The notes: generated by a model not told the origin, from the letters alone. Counted from the stretch's first letter, positions 49,313 through 61,019 are shown. The stretch: 64,000 nt of DNA from Isoetes taiwanensis (GCA_021234155.1 JAJEKV010000002.1:24603296-24667295); one strand, 5' to 3'. Numbers and translations: made by a program.

Positions 49313-50430
49313 TGTTCATGTATGTTTATGTAAGGGCAGTAGGATTGAAAACTTGAAATATCAAATGTTTAGGGTTGAAAACTTGAAATATCAAACATGA
49401 GATTCTTTTAAAGTTTCTCGACACTTAGCGGGGACATTTCTCCAACAAAGGTAGTAGAAACTTCTTAGACTAGATGGGGAGAGACTAGTGGCTATTAGCA
49501 AGAGACTGACTCCACATTTGTCTTATGTTAATTATACCGTTAAGGCCAACTTCAATTCATGCTGAGTCAAAATGCTGAGTTAAGGCTGAGTCAAAATGAA
49601 GTCAATGTAAACCCGTGTGGATACGCAGCCTTTGGGAATTATAAAATGCCATGAGAATTATGATTGCAAAGATAGCAATCAAACTGCGGTAATGCCATGG
49701 CCACGCGAACTTAATTTCACCCTTCCATTTCCGAGGAAGAAGGAACTCGACTTCTGACGCTTCCCCATTCGCTCGTATGAGGTCATGCTCTTGCTTTTCA
49801 CAAATAAGCACATGTTTAATCCTTCTTCACTCTATAATACTTTTCTCTCGTGATACGTAGGCGATATTGATGACCGCGGCTTCCATGCATTAAATGTTTC
49901 CGCGGGATCACGATGGTGGTATTCACAGCCTGATAACGCGGATCGCCATGATCGGAGCCTGAAGTTTATCCTCGCCAAAGAGCTATGGTGTTTCAATTTG
50001 CAACTTAAACTAAAACCCATCTCTTTTTTCATGCCAGAAAATGCTTTTCAGCTCATACTACTAGAATTGCATTACCCAGGTCGTCTGGTATTCTCATACT
50101 GATGCTTTTGTGGCTCATAAGCTTGATAACATTGTGGCAAATGATCCAAATGCATGAAGACAATCAAGGGCTACCAGCTTAACGATACCATGAAGTGGGC
50201 AGCACCTTTCAAAAGATTGGGGCTTTGATTATTGCCCCTTTGCAAAATTCCCCGTAGAAATTGAGTAGATACACCGCACGCTTTTAACAAACCGCAAACC
50301 TATGAAAAGATTAGCTCATGCTTTTAACACTGGGTTTTGGTGTTTGGGTTTATTCAACTATTCCTTAGCCAATTCCAGCAGCTAACATCCATCACATGGA
50401 TTTCTATCATAGCTACATTCACTGCCATTC

Positions 50431-51398
50431 GCATCGATCCGAGACATCGAATCACCATTCTAGAATGGGACGCAGCATGCATGCTCATGCAGCATGGCGA
50501 TGCCCGCTTTGGTTGGGGTTCGCTATTTCAGCGCTAAGCCAAGATCCACGCCTCATCTACGCTTTCCTCTTCCGAGCAGCATCTTATTCTCTTTGAATTG
50601 TTTCCGCGTGGAGGGGCTTCTTCCCTCGCTCGGTTTAGCCACTGGCATATCTTTCTTGCTATCCTTAATCGCCTTTGGCCTCGGCCTCGCGGATCTTCGC
50701 CCTGATCCTGGGCTTGTAAGGAAGTTCTCTCGCAGTTCCGGCAAATATGTTTTGTCCCATTCTAGAATCGACGTATCCGGTGAGAGACACTCTGATCACC
50801 ATTCTAGAATGGACGAAAGCATGCATAGTCATGCATGCATGGCGGGCGCATGCCCGCTTTTTGGTTGGGGTTCTATTTCAGCGCCATTTCTCGCGATCCA
50901 CGCTTCACCTTTCCTCTTCTCTCGCTAGCATCTAACTTTGAACCCACCTCCCCTTCTTGTTTATTATATTTTGTTGCCCTCATGATTATGTTTTTCCCCA
51001 CCACTGGTGATGTTTTGTTCCAATTCACCGGTGATGCCATTCTCTATGTTTCTCGCTTGTTGTGTTGGTGATGCGTGCACAGTTGGCTGCGATCCGCTTC
51101 ACTTCTCCATGCTGGGTTTTGGGAGCCGCATTCTATGCTCCACGCTTGTTTATCTCTATCGGGCTTATCACTAGGGTTTTTAACCTTTGATGTTTTCTAA
51201 GCAGGTACATCAACCACTCATCTATTAGCATCAGGATTTGTTTTGGGGTCCAAAATGATATAATTGATTTTCCCTTTATTCTTTTCTCGTGGGTAGTCTT
51301 AGGTGCTGCTTACCCACGCCCACCATCAGAGAAAACTGGACAGATGAATGAGAAGCCTATGGGCGGTTTGTTGGTTTCTTGCGAGTCCCATTCTAGAA
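50431..51398. mobile_element. 968-bp insertion at LHT exon-2 splice donor (copy 2)
   Basis: Copy 1 reads GCCATT GGGTAATTTT at the exon-intron junction. Copy 2 reads GCCATT, then 968 bp, then GGGTAATTTT. The insert is GC-richer than the gene and contains four copies of the 14-bp perfect palindrome CCATTCTAGAATGG: 50455-50468, 50757-50770 (one mismatch), 50799-50812 and 51388-51401. The last overlaps the right junction. It also holds an internal direct repeat and a frame reading LLPSLGLATGISFLLSLIAF (about 50614), which resembles a membrane segment. No transposase is present. It could be a non-autonomous element or captured sequence; no clear target-site duplication beyond CCATT was found. Confidence 0.6.
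50452..50935. repeat. Direct repeat (about 140 bp) inside the insertion
   Basis: 50452-50595 and 50796-50935 match. Both start CACCATTCTAGAATGG, then GCATGCAT, GCATGCCCGCTTT or GATGCCCGCTTT, GGTTGGGGTTC, CTATTTCAGCGC, GATCCACGC and TTTCCTCTTC. Each begins with the CCATTCTAGAATGG palindrome, so the palindrome marks the start of the repeated unit. Confidence 0.85.
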
Positions 51399-54300
51399 TG
51401 GGTAATTTTCTCTCCTCGTAATTTGCTCTTTTTCACCTTTTTTCAGGTGTTTTGTTTGTCTTTTATGTGTTTTTGTCTTGCCGAGTGTCTTTTCATGTGT
51501 TGTCTTTATGGACATGTTAATGCTCTTGAGAAGGACATCCCAATCTTAGATTTTTTATTTATTTTTTTGCTTTTTATAGATAGATAGACAGAGTTTTTAA
51601 TGTCTTCCGCATCCAAACTCATGGACGCCAAGACTGATGTGGACTTGCCTGCCCATCGCATATTTTAATTAAAATGGGTCCTCCCCCACTAACTTTATAA
51701 TGATCATGACCACTTTCAGAACAAGATGTTGAACCCATGATCCTAGGCATGGCAAAGCAAACACACACCACGTCGTATTATAAGACTTACACTCACCCAT
51801 TTCTCCATCCAAAATATAGAATGAAAGAGGTGGGAAGCTCTCGCTTTATCACAGATGCAACTTATTGAGGAGGATATCCCCAAATCGATTTTAGTGTTGT
51901 TTTATTTTTGCCTTTATATAGATAAAATGAGTTTTTAATGTTCATAAGAATCTGCAACCATGACACGACTCGGAGCGGGGACTTGCCCCATCATCAGACA
52001 TAAAATGGGTCCTCCCCCACTAACTTTATAATGATCATGACCATTTCCCCTTGTAGGATCAATATTCTTGTCATATTTGTGTGTGCCTCCAATAGGACTA
52101 CCAGACTTGTTTTTTTTTTTTTTTTTATCCGTATATACATTTTGACTTATTTTTTAATTTTGTCATTTTGCATCATATTTTAAATGGCACAGGTACTCTA
52201 CTATAGCTTGGTGGGCAACACTATACAGAGGGAAATCTAGATTCTCACAAGGAAGCAAGATTTCACATGTCTCTATGGCTAACTTATCTTTGGCATCTTT
52301 TGATGTAATGGGACAAGCCTGCATTTGCCATCAGGGTACAATGGTTATGGAGATTCAATCCACTACATCCCATTCTGGCCCCTGGAGATGCTCTTCAAAT
52401 TAGCAATGTGGGTATGGTACCCTATTATCGTATATGGCTTTAAATGCACTATGTGCTATTTTCCTTGTGTGCATCTATTAAGGCTGGTTTATGGAAAATC
52501 AAAATGTCGAGAAAGACCTAAATTGGGTTTTTGGGTCAGCGCTGTTTGAAATATGATGCTTGGTTCTTGAAGACCCGTCCTTTTCTATTGTTATAGCCAA
52601 TGTCATGGTGGTCCTTCGTATGTTATGGATATCAGGTGCCCATTTTGTCATTTCTTTTCTTTATTATTTATGAGCGACTTTGATATGCTCAACAACAATA
52701 TCTATGCAATGCCATTATTTGATCAAATAGAAAACCTTCTTGAATTGCAAATTTTAGATTGAATTTGAACTTTAAAACTCGTTTGGTCGTCCTGATCTTC
52801 TATGTAGGTGCGATCTGGTTATACATCAGGTAGTTTCTAAGTGCAAATGCTAACTTTTTCTTCCCTTTAGGTTTTACATAAGTTTCTTGTGGTAATCTTC
52901 TGCTTTGGGAGATTTGAGCTTTTTTCAAGTGTGTTTCGTACTGTTCTACCATTTGTGGTAGGTAATATAATTCTTCTTATAATTATATTTTAATATCTTC
53001 TGACTTATATTAACTTGGGTTATAGATCGCAGCTGTGCATATCCATCAAGAAATCCAAATTTTGCCCGGTCATGGTTTATTTCTTACCCAGAGAGACTTA
53101 CAAGACAATATATATGAGTATGAAGGGGGATCTGGGCCAGTTTTAGTTGTACAAACAAGGAGAATGACCCAAAAATGGTTTTTTTTTTGGTTTTGTCAGC
53201 CCTCTACATGTGCACATGGCACACCTCCATGATGTGTAACCCTGAGGTGGTGGAAGTTGTAGAAATGGAGTTTCATATTCCGGTACGACCTTCTATTAAA
53301 ATGAGTCCCACTGCTGCAAATGGGGGTGTGTTAGATGGGTTTGTGTGTTACGTGTGCTCAAGGCGCCATGTGATGTGGTAGCCGGGGAGGGGAGAGAGAG
53401 AGTTCTATAATGCTGCCACGGTGAACTGCCGATTTCCGCACTTCTACTCCCAATTACATAAAGTGTTCAAAGCGGCGCGAAATAGCCAGCGAAGTAACTT
53501 AGATGGCCATTATAGCGATGGCTCTTTATAAGGACTGCGACAAGGCCGTAAAGATCCCGCGACGTGGCACCTTTTATCAAATGCTTCTCATTCATAAAGA
53601 ATGCAAACCTTAATTGTTGGCATATTATAGCATTTAATTGTCTCAAATGCCTTTTACAGTTCACATGATAGTATGATTTTCTTCATCTTAGAATTCATTA
53701 ATGCTTCGTATTTCCCTATAGTACTGGCGTTCATTCCACGCAATATTATTATTGTATGATATTTGATATGAGATATGGATTAATAAAACTTTTCGCTATA
53801 GGTCCTACCAGGGGACGGGGATCATCTTGACTACCACATCTGGTCATGCGAATGAGGAATACTTTTGCAACAACGTATAAATTTTATAGTTGACATTCTT
53901 CAGATTATAATACAAAATCAAGTAAAGGAATAAATTCGCTATTATTCGTAGCTGGTGCTAAAGCATCTCATAAAGTCATCATATGTCAGTGGGTTTAGAC
54001 ACATGATGTGGATCAAAAAATAGAATTTGCAATAATTACATTTTGCAGTTGTTAAAAATATATTATTTCTAGGTCGATGGGCTATTACTTGCATTTCAAG
54101 ATATACGGAAACAAAAACAAAATAAAAAGTATTGTAAGTCGTAATAATAGGAGGATCAGGTTGTCAGTTTTCCATTCTTATGCTTTTTAGTACAATTTTT
54201 ACATTCATATCAATTCAGCGCGGTAAATTCGCCTTTTGGGCTTCCTTTTGCTATATTGTTAAGGGGCAATCACATAATTCTGCGTACCAACGGCGGTATA

Positions 54301-55026
54301 GGTTCAATACTTTCGGTGCCGTATAATATCTAAAAGTATGCTAAGTTGGCGAGTTCTATAAAAGCCGGTTTGAGGGCTACTTCAAAAGGACTTGAAAATT
54401 CAACGATCAAAAATTCGCTTTAAAATAGATAGAGAGTTATCCACGAAGACCAAATGCCGCGATCAAACAGCAAAAAAGGGTATGTGCCCAAAGTATGCAA
54501 AAATTTAAATGCGCGTCACTATGAGTACTATATTCAGATACACAAGCTCAAAGACTATATACTTAAAAACGCATATATGCGTATCGTAATGTTTAGCAAG
54601 TGAAGAGGAAACAAATTATTTTTTCTGCATAGCCATTTGTAAAAAGTTCTAAATGCATTAAAGTCAGTAAATTGTGGAAGGAATTTTTTCCTTGCGGTGT
54701 ACATTTCTAGCCATGAAAAGAAAATTATGTATGCAAAATTTTATAATTTTCCTTATATTTTTTAATATGTACCTCAGTTTGTGTGCATTATTAAGTTGCT
54801 CGTATTACTGCAAAAATAGGTTCACTTTTCCTGTGAGTTAGAAGAAAATATCCTTATACGAAACTTTATACGCTGACGTTTTTTAGCGCTTGTTATTAGC
54901 TGTGAATCTGCTCTTTGCTTGGACTATGGTCCTTATCCATGACTCAAGTACTTAGTAATAATATAGTTATACTTAGTCTTATTTATATATGTTATGTCTA
55001 ATTCGCAATCGCGGCTCACACATACG

Positions 55027-55027
<1 letters not shown>

Positions 55028-55057
<30 letters not shown>
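55028..55057. repeat. Homopolymer run of 30 T
   Basis: The equivalent place in copy 1 (near 21317) has only a short T-run before GTCGTGCTTTT. The long run may be real slippage or a consensus artefact. Confidence 0.9.
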
Positions 55058-55058
<1 letters not shown>

Positions 55059-55879
55059 TCGTGTTTTAATAAATTATTTTTTCCCCATATGTGTTAACAT
55101 TAATCGTGGGTTGTGCTTATAAACTATTTCTAGATAAAACCAATATATGCTGAAGATGCTTGCTTAAAAGTGACGCGGCTAAACAAGGTCTATCCAGAAT
55201 AATGCACAAATATCATATCCGAAAATGTGAGGTAGTCAGTTATAAATTGATACATTCCACCCCCTAACTCTAACCTAAAATAAAGTTATTAAACTCACAA
55301 TGCCTGAATCGGTCAGATCTGGCGTAATGTACAACATAAAGATTCCATTCAGATCAAGCAAAATAATCCTCCGGCGTACCGCCCTCTCGCTTTCCCTCCG
55401 CTTAGATAGTATAGTGATCATAATCTTCCATTAATGTATGCACGCGGTAAATATCCTGGCTGCATGTATATCACCGCGCATAGCATACGGCTTCCGCGGT
55501 GTATGCAGAGTTCCGCGAGTGGTGACTGTGGGTGAGTGGTGACCACCCCAGCGACCATTAAAGAAATGTGCCACCTGCGCGTAAAACTCCACAACTTAAA
55601 CATACGTAATATGGCTCTGGGACATGTCCCCAAATGACATTTATATGTATGTTTAGAAAGAAAATTACCCTCCTCAAATCCAAACGACTCAGTACAAAAA
55701 CAAATTGGTCCAAAATGATGTGCTGACGAACAGAGTCTTCAGAATCCATGCCAAACTTGAGTTGATATCTTGAGTTCCTGCAACCTGGCTTGATCTACAC
55801 CATTGCCGCCACGCGTCAAACACAACTTTGATGTAGGATAGATCGATATTATGGAACGCCCATCCGCTTTCATGAAAAC

Positions 55880-56260
55880 GACCGCCGGCACCCAAAAGTT
55901 CGCCAAATTTAAGTGTAATTGAGCCATGCCAAATCTAAACCTCAGGGACAGCACTTCAAAAGCAAGCCCGAGATCCCGCTACCGGATTAGGCAACACCGC
56001 TTTGAAAGTACTGGCAGAAAGCTCCACCTGCAATTCCTCTTTATCAATCCAGAAATGGGCCTTCCCATGGGCTTTGAAATTTGAGTAGATGCTTCTTAGT
56101 GGTCCCGCATAACACCAATTGCCCTTCCTCAGCTTTTGATTTTAATAACCTCAGAACTTGTCTTTGATAAGCTTTACTTTCTGCTTATGCCTCATATTGA
56201 AGTCTGATGCTTCTTGTCTTATCTCTCATTAAGGTACCCAAAAATAAAACCATGGGGTTT
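55880..56260 (-). mobile_element. Possible Ty3/gypsy polyprotein C-terminal scrap
   Basis: On the minus strand, in two frames, the sequence reads KSKAEEGQLVL, then FQSPWEGPF, then ELQVELSASTFKAVLPNPVA. The pattern G-x-L-V-L, W-x-G-P-(F/Y), and L-P-x-P-(V/I) at this spacing is typical of the domain after the integrase core in gypsy-type retrotransposons. No integrase, RNase H or LTR was found nearby, so this is a fragment at best. Confidence 0.35.
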
Positions 56261-56339
56261 TTCCATGTTGCGCACAAAAAATTGATTTAAAATAACCTAT
56301 GCATCTTTTGTGTGTTTGATATCACAAAAACACAAGGCT

Positions 56340-56530
56340 AAAGTATGTCACCGTTCAACGCCAGGTGCGCCATGCAATGTAGTTGGTAGGGAAGGACCCA
56401 CTTCAAAGAATGTAAAAGCGTGGTGGGGGCAGGACCTATCCGGCAGGTGTTGTACAAAAGGTCATGTCCGATAGGACGCTTTGTGGCGTGGACGTTAAAA
56501 TCTCTTCTCTTCTTCTTCTTCTTCTTCTTA
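56340..56530 (+). mobile_element. SINE-like element with (CTT)n tail
   Basis: The 3' end reads CTTTGTGGCGTGGACGTTAA, then AATCTCTT and a (CTT/TTC)n run at about 56508-56528. The same end, reversed, lies at 16859-16898, and related ends with (ATCT)n tails lie at 12446-12487 and elsewhere. The 5' half (from about 56350) has a GTTCAACGCC word that may derive from box B, but no clear box A, so the 5' limit is uncertain. Confidence 0.5.
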
Positions 56531-58070
56531 TATGCTTTATTAATGTGGTAATTTTACAGCAATTATCAGTCTAGTTATGGTATTCAATGATATGGTTTTC
56601 TAACATGTTTATCTGTTGTTGTTTATGAATATCGTGGTCTATGTGTATAGTTTTGTAAGCGGGTATAAAAGCGGTGTAAATGAGACGCTTGATGTATGCT
56701 TATATAATGTGGTTCTAGAGTGCAAAATTAAGGTGGTTGGTGACAGATAAATTTATATAGTTTGCATTGTGTTGTTCTTTAAACAAGCTGCATATGGTTA
56801 ATGGCCCAAAGCCTCCCACTTTTATGCGTAAACTATATAGGGTTAAAGCGCAGTCATATAGGGTTGAAATGACTAAAGCTGCATATGTTTTATAGTCTAA
56901 AGCTCCTCCCATTTTTATGCATGCAAACCAGGATCTTAAATGCAAGTAATGCATTCAATGTTATGGATCAGTGCTTGTCTACCAAAAGCATTTTTAGTTT
57001 AATTTACAACATCGTATGATCTCTAAAGGATAACATGCAATGGTTCTTGTGCTAGTATAGCGTTTCTAGGCATAGTCTCTATCATTGGTAATTAGGAAAT
57101 TTGCTCACGTCATAAAATCCAACGACTAAATAGAAACGGCCATAAATGGTATTTTTCATAACAAAAATAAATAAAAGAAGCTCCAAGGATTCGAACTCGG
57201 TTAAACCATTGTCCCCATGGACATAAATAGCACAATATTCCCAAAGAAGCCACCGAAATCATCTTCAGCTTTAAATCCTCCCAAATAATTTTAAAACTAT
57301 TTGTTACCCAATTTGAAGTCTGCAAAACTAACAAGAAATAAATCAGACTCAAATTTGTATTTGCTACCAATTCATAAACTCCAAATCCCATATGCATATA
57401 CTCGCCTCCCGAAAGGCCGCACCCAACAAAATTTAGCAAAAGAAGCGGTGCGCATCAGTATTGCATAATGTCAAATCGATGAAATATGATCTCGTGGATA
57501 ATGAATCAAATGAATTTGGGTGTAAAATCTGTTATGCTCGAAGCTATGTGCTAATGCTTATTGACACATACAACAAATTTATATACATAAATGGAAGAGC
57601 TCATTTATTGTGCTAACGCAGCTTTATTGGATACGCTACAAATAGCTATATATAATCGAATTAATAAATTGCTGCTTGAAGGGTGCCGGGCCAGGCCATC
57701 CACCTACTGACTTGTGCATTAGACTCTCCATGAATGATTCTCAGAATATTGCAATGCCCGGCTAATTAACTGACTTCGCCAGCAAATCTAACATTAAACC
57801 GCTAATATATTATATATTCCACTGCATTAATCCTATATTATAAATTTTTAATGTAAGGTCTGCCTTAACGCCACCAAATGGTTTGTTTATTTTTTCAGAC
57901 ATGTGGCATCATCTCCACCTTTCTTCAAATTTACCTTTCTTTTAGGGTTTCTCCTTCACGGCGCAAAGCAGCTGCTTCCGTGATGCTGGCAATCTGCTTC
58001 GCTTTGCCCAACCCTAACGCTGGCATAACGTAGCGGAGCCGCTGCAGGCCGCAATCTCGCCGTATGGCGT
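56530..58070. other. Intergenic, nothing recognised
   Basis: AT-rich to 57.9 kb, with a local near-repeat (GTTTGCATTGTG/GCTGCATATGGTTAATGGCC and GCTGCATATGTTTTATAGTC, 56760-56895). A 109-codon minus-strand frame (57110-57439) has no recognisable motif. GC content rises sharply at about 57950. Confidence 0.35.
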
Positions 58071-58425
58071 GTGCATGGTAGTATGGGATTCAACATGTAA
58101 GGCGAAATCGTTACTCCTAGGCGTCAGAGCTTTTGAGCAGTATAGAGGCCCCGCTACAGGGATGCTATAGCCGCCCGCTGTAGCCATATATTGAGGAGGA
58201 TGATGCTTTTAACCCTAATCCGCCCTATTGTTGAATGTAGCTGGTTTCCACAGTCAAGAAATCCTCTCATATGCGTGCATGGTGAAGGATGGGGATTCAA
58301 TATAAAAAGGCTAATCTACCCTAAGTATAAGGCGCATTTGATGCGGTATAGAGGCCTGGCTACAGGATGCCATAGCCGCCCGCTGCGCCGTAGCATTATG
58401 GAGGATGATGCTTATAGATAGGGCG
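58071..58425. repeat. Tandem duplication, period about 204 bp
   Basis: GTGCATGGT at 58071 recurs at 58275. Shared words downstream are GGGATTCAA, CAGTATAGAGGC or CGGTATAGAGGC, GCTACAGG, ATAGCCGCCCGCTG and GAGGATGATGCTT. The second unit is incomplete, ending near 58425. The unit is GC-rich and unlike its AT-rich flanks. Confidence 0.85.
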
Positions 58426-58719
58426 CACGCCAGCTGGTAGGAATTAAGCAGCGTAATGAAATTTTAACTTCCTCTCGCGATTCAATAAAGATGTTGAATC
58501 AAATTACCAAGAAATATCTTCTCGTGCCAAATAGATTGATCCGATTGCAGAATCAATACATTCTCAGCGCTGATTTAAATGCTTGCACAGAGTTTCTGTT
58601 TGTATATTCTTTTCATTTTTCCCTTCCATAGCGTATCACTCAAGAGCTTTATTTGAAGCGCAGTGAAGCTACATGGAACAAGTTTTTGCATTATTACGCC
58701 GTTAAGTAAAATGTAAGTG

Positions 58720-60720
58720 TATTGGTTTTTTCCTCCCTATTTTGCAGATTTCTTAGATGTGTAAACCATGTAGGATTTTCCAAATGCAATATTATCAAAT
58801 GCAAGTTCCATGGCTGCTATCATGTTTATTAAATTTGAGTAATGAGCATAAATATAGTTTGCCGCCACGCATTTTGTAGTTGGTCCCTTGGTTTTATTTT
58901 ATTTATTTAGTTCGGTTTAAACTGAGAAATGGGGCATGTACTTTGTTTTTGCTTGTTTTTGTGCCGCAGCTTAAGAACATCTATCTATTACTCTTCGCCA
59001 AGCTGGCGCAGGAGGTAAGTACAAATCAAATTTATATCCCAGAGGTTCGTCGCAATTGCCTGGGTGAACATGGCATATTCTATTTTAATGTTGCAAGTGC
59101 TCGGCTGGCTAGCTTGATGAGATTTGTTTGCGCTGTCTTCCCGGCTCCATTTCATTTCCATTTCATTTGAATTATGTAGGTGATAGATATCCTTTGTTCG
59201 CACTCCAGCGTACCTGCAGCCATCCGTAGACCCCACATTTTTCATTTATTTATAAGTGAATGTGAGCTAACAATTTTCGCGCTGTATGTAGAGGGCTCAA
59301 GGATGTCGTAGGACTAGGTATTGGCAATTAACCTTCTCCATTCCTTTTGAAGGATCGTATCCTACCCGAATGATATTATTTTCCCTCAGAATTGCCCCAT
59401 GATATCCAACATCCGAACTAGCACTAACATCGAATCAACCCTAAAACCACTTCTGTCGAGTTCCATTAACAGTAGCACATCTGTCCTCTTTAACCTTCTT
59501 TTTCATTCATGGTAATGTCAGCTAATGCAATGCCCCAAATGCATTCTGCATGTCTAAGACTTGGTTGTATATTCTATTTGGTTATTCTAATATGGTTGCA
59601 GACTGGCTTGAAAGGGGCATATTTGCCCAATATTCTACTGATTTGCCCCAGTGGTTGCATCTAGCGGAACATTAAACCAACCCAAAACCACTTTCGAATT
59701 TGTGCATTGCTGATTGCTCAAAGCCATGTGCTGCATTGTTTTTTCCTCCTATTTTTTGCAGAGATTTCTAGATGTGAACTCATGTAGGAGCCCACGCAAT
59801 ATTATCAAATGTAGAAGTTCCAATATTGCTATCATGTTTATTAAATTTGAGTACTACAATGGGCACCCAAATTATATTTCGCTGTCAATAAGCATTGTAT
59901 GCTGGTCTCTCTTGGTTTTGGCTTTTTATTTATTTTAGTTCGCTTAAATTGCATTAATAATAATAATTTTTTTTTTGCTTGCTGCACAAGAGTGAAGAAC
60001 ATTCGTCTGGCCACGTTTTGGAGTTTGAGGTACGTGACAATCAAATTCTACACCTTAGAGGTTCGCCTTAATTCATGCTTATGAACATGGTATATTCTAT
60101 TTTAATGTTGTATGTTTGTATGGCTAGCTTTCTGATGAGATTTGTTTGCGCCTGCTCTTTCCTAATTCATTTGATTTATTTCCCTGAACAAGTGTGATGA
60201 TAGATATTCCTTGTCGCAACCATGCAACTTGCACATCCGGGTATCTCTACATTACTTTTTCTACTATTTGCAAGTAAACGAGCTAATAATTTTTCTTATG
60301 TTGTATGTAGAGGCTCAAGGATAAGGTACGGTGCGGCTTATATCGCAAATCTTCCATTCCTTTTGAAGGATCGTCTCTACTGATCGTGAGGCTATTTTCC
60401 CCAGTCAGCCCCATGATTGAGAATATTGGAACCACCCTAAACCACTTTCTACCTGTTTTCCATTAACAAGAAGCCACACATCTGTCCCTAATCCTTCCTT
60501 TTCATTCATGGCAATGCCGCCAACGCAAATGCCCCAAAATGCATCGCATGTCAAGAATTTGCTGGTGTATCTTATTTGCTATTCTAATAAGGCTTGCATC
60601 GCTTTTGAAAGGGGCATATTTAGTATTTGATTTAATGATTTGTTGCCCTGGGGCATAGACTGTTTGAATACTTTGATTTCAACCAAACCATTTTCAAATT
60701 GTGCCCATTAGTATTAATTC
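58720..60720. repeat. Tandem duplication, period about 1012 bp
   Basis: Unit 1 (58720 to about 59735) and unit 2 (59736 to about 60720) align throughout. Examples: TATCATGTTTATTAAATTTG at 58818 and 59830; CATTCCTTTTGAAGGATCGT at 59339 and 60355; GAAAGGGGCATATTT near 59610 and 60607. Each unit holds exon-like segments. In unit 1, GTGCCGCAG precedes 45 bp reading LKNIYLLLFAKLAQE before GTAAGT (58970-59014), and short TATGTAG-bounded segments follow. I do not recognise the gene. The duplication may be of a gene's exon-intron unit. Confidence 0.85.
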
Positions 60721-61019
60721 AATGGTTTAAAATTCTGTTGAAATCCAAGCGATTCAGATTGGGGTAGACATTTTTGTTGTCCCACATCTCAAAATGTTTG
60801 CTAACAGAGGGAAAACTCCCTTGTCTTTCAAAAATACTCGAATGACTGTACAGTGCTGCCTTTTCTTTTCGAAATGGCATAATCACACCACGCAAAGAAA
60901 AAACCCTTTCGCCTTTAAAGACTTTCAAATGGCTCTTGACTTTTCCCAGTTTATAAATGACCTAGAATGACTGCAGAAAAACAAAGCTACAGCTTATTCA
61001 AGAAAGAAGGTTTGCAGCC

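Larger units (their letters stand above)
49900..53105 (+). pseudogene. LHT-type amino acid transporter pseudogene
   Basis: All six exons of the 17.3-19.5 kb gene can be located in order. The WWY exon is near 49910-50005, the ITLWQM exon near 50090-50430, the GHNVV exon near 52193-52635, the YAMPLF exon near 52700-52810, the FFG exon near 52870-52960 and the last near 53030-53100. Every exon has frameshifts: the [11 protein letters not shown] block is scrambled near 50170-50210, the GHNVVMEIQ region has lost bases near 52335, and the donor of the first exon (ACTTGGTAC in copy 1) is gone. An insertion interrupts the end of the second exon. As printed it cannot encode a transporter. Sequencing error is an alternative explanation for part of the damage. 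Confidence 0.85.
49313..55245 (+). repeat. Segmental duplication, copy 2 (damaged LHT block)
   Basis: Collinear with 16609-21528. It is about 1 kb longer, because of a 968-bp insertion at 50431-51398, a second copy of about 340 bp (the intron segment ending in CCACTAACTTTATAATGATC occurs at about 51679 and 52017) and about 150 bp near 54470-54620. Compared with copy 1 it carries very many small indels and substitutions in exons and introns alike. It ends at GAAAATGTGAGGTA near 55230. Confidence 0.9.

Noticed and set aside
50494-50928. 144-codon frame inside the insertion with a membrane-like segment
   Set aside because: Its second half is the translation of the palindrome-led direct repeat, so the frame is not a conserved protein; a captured exon for the first 50 residues cannot be excluded.
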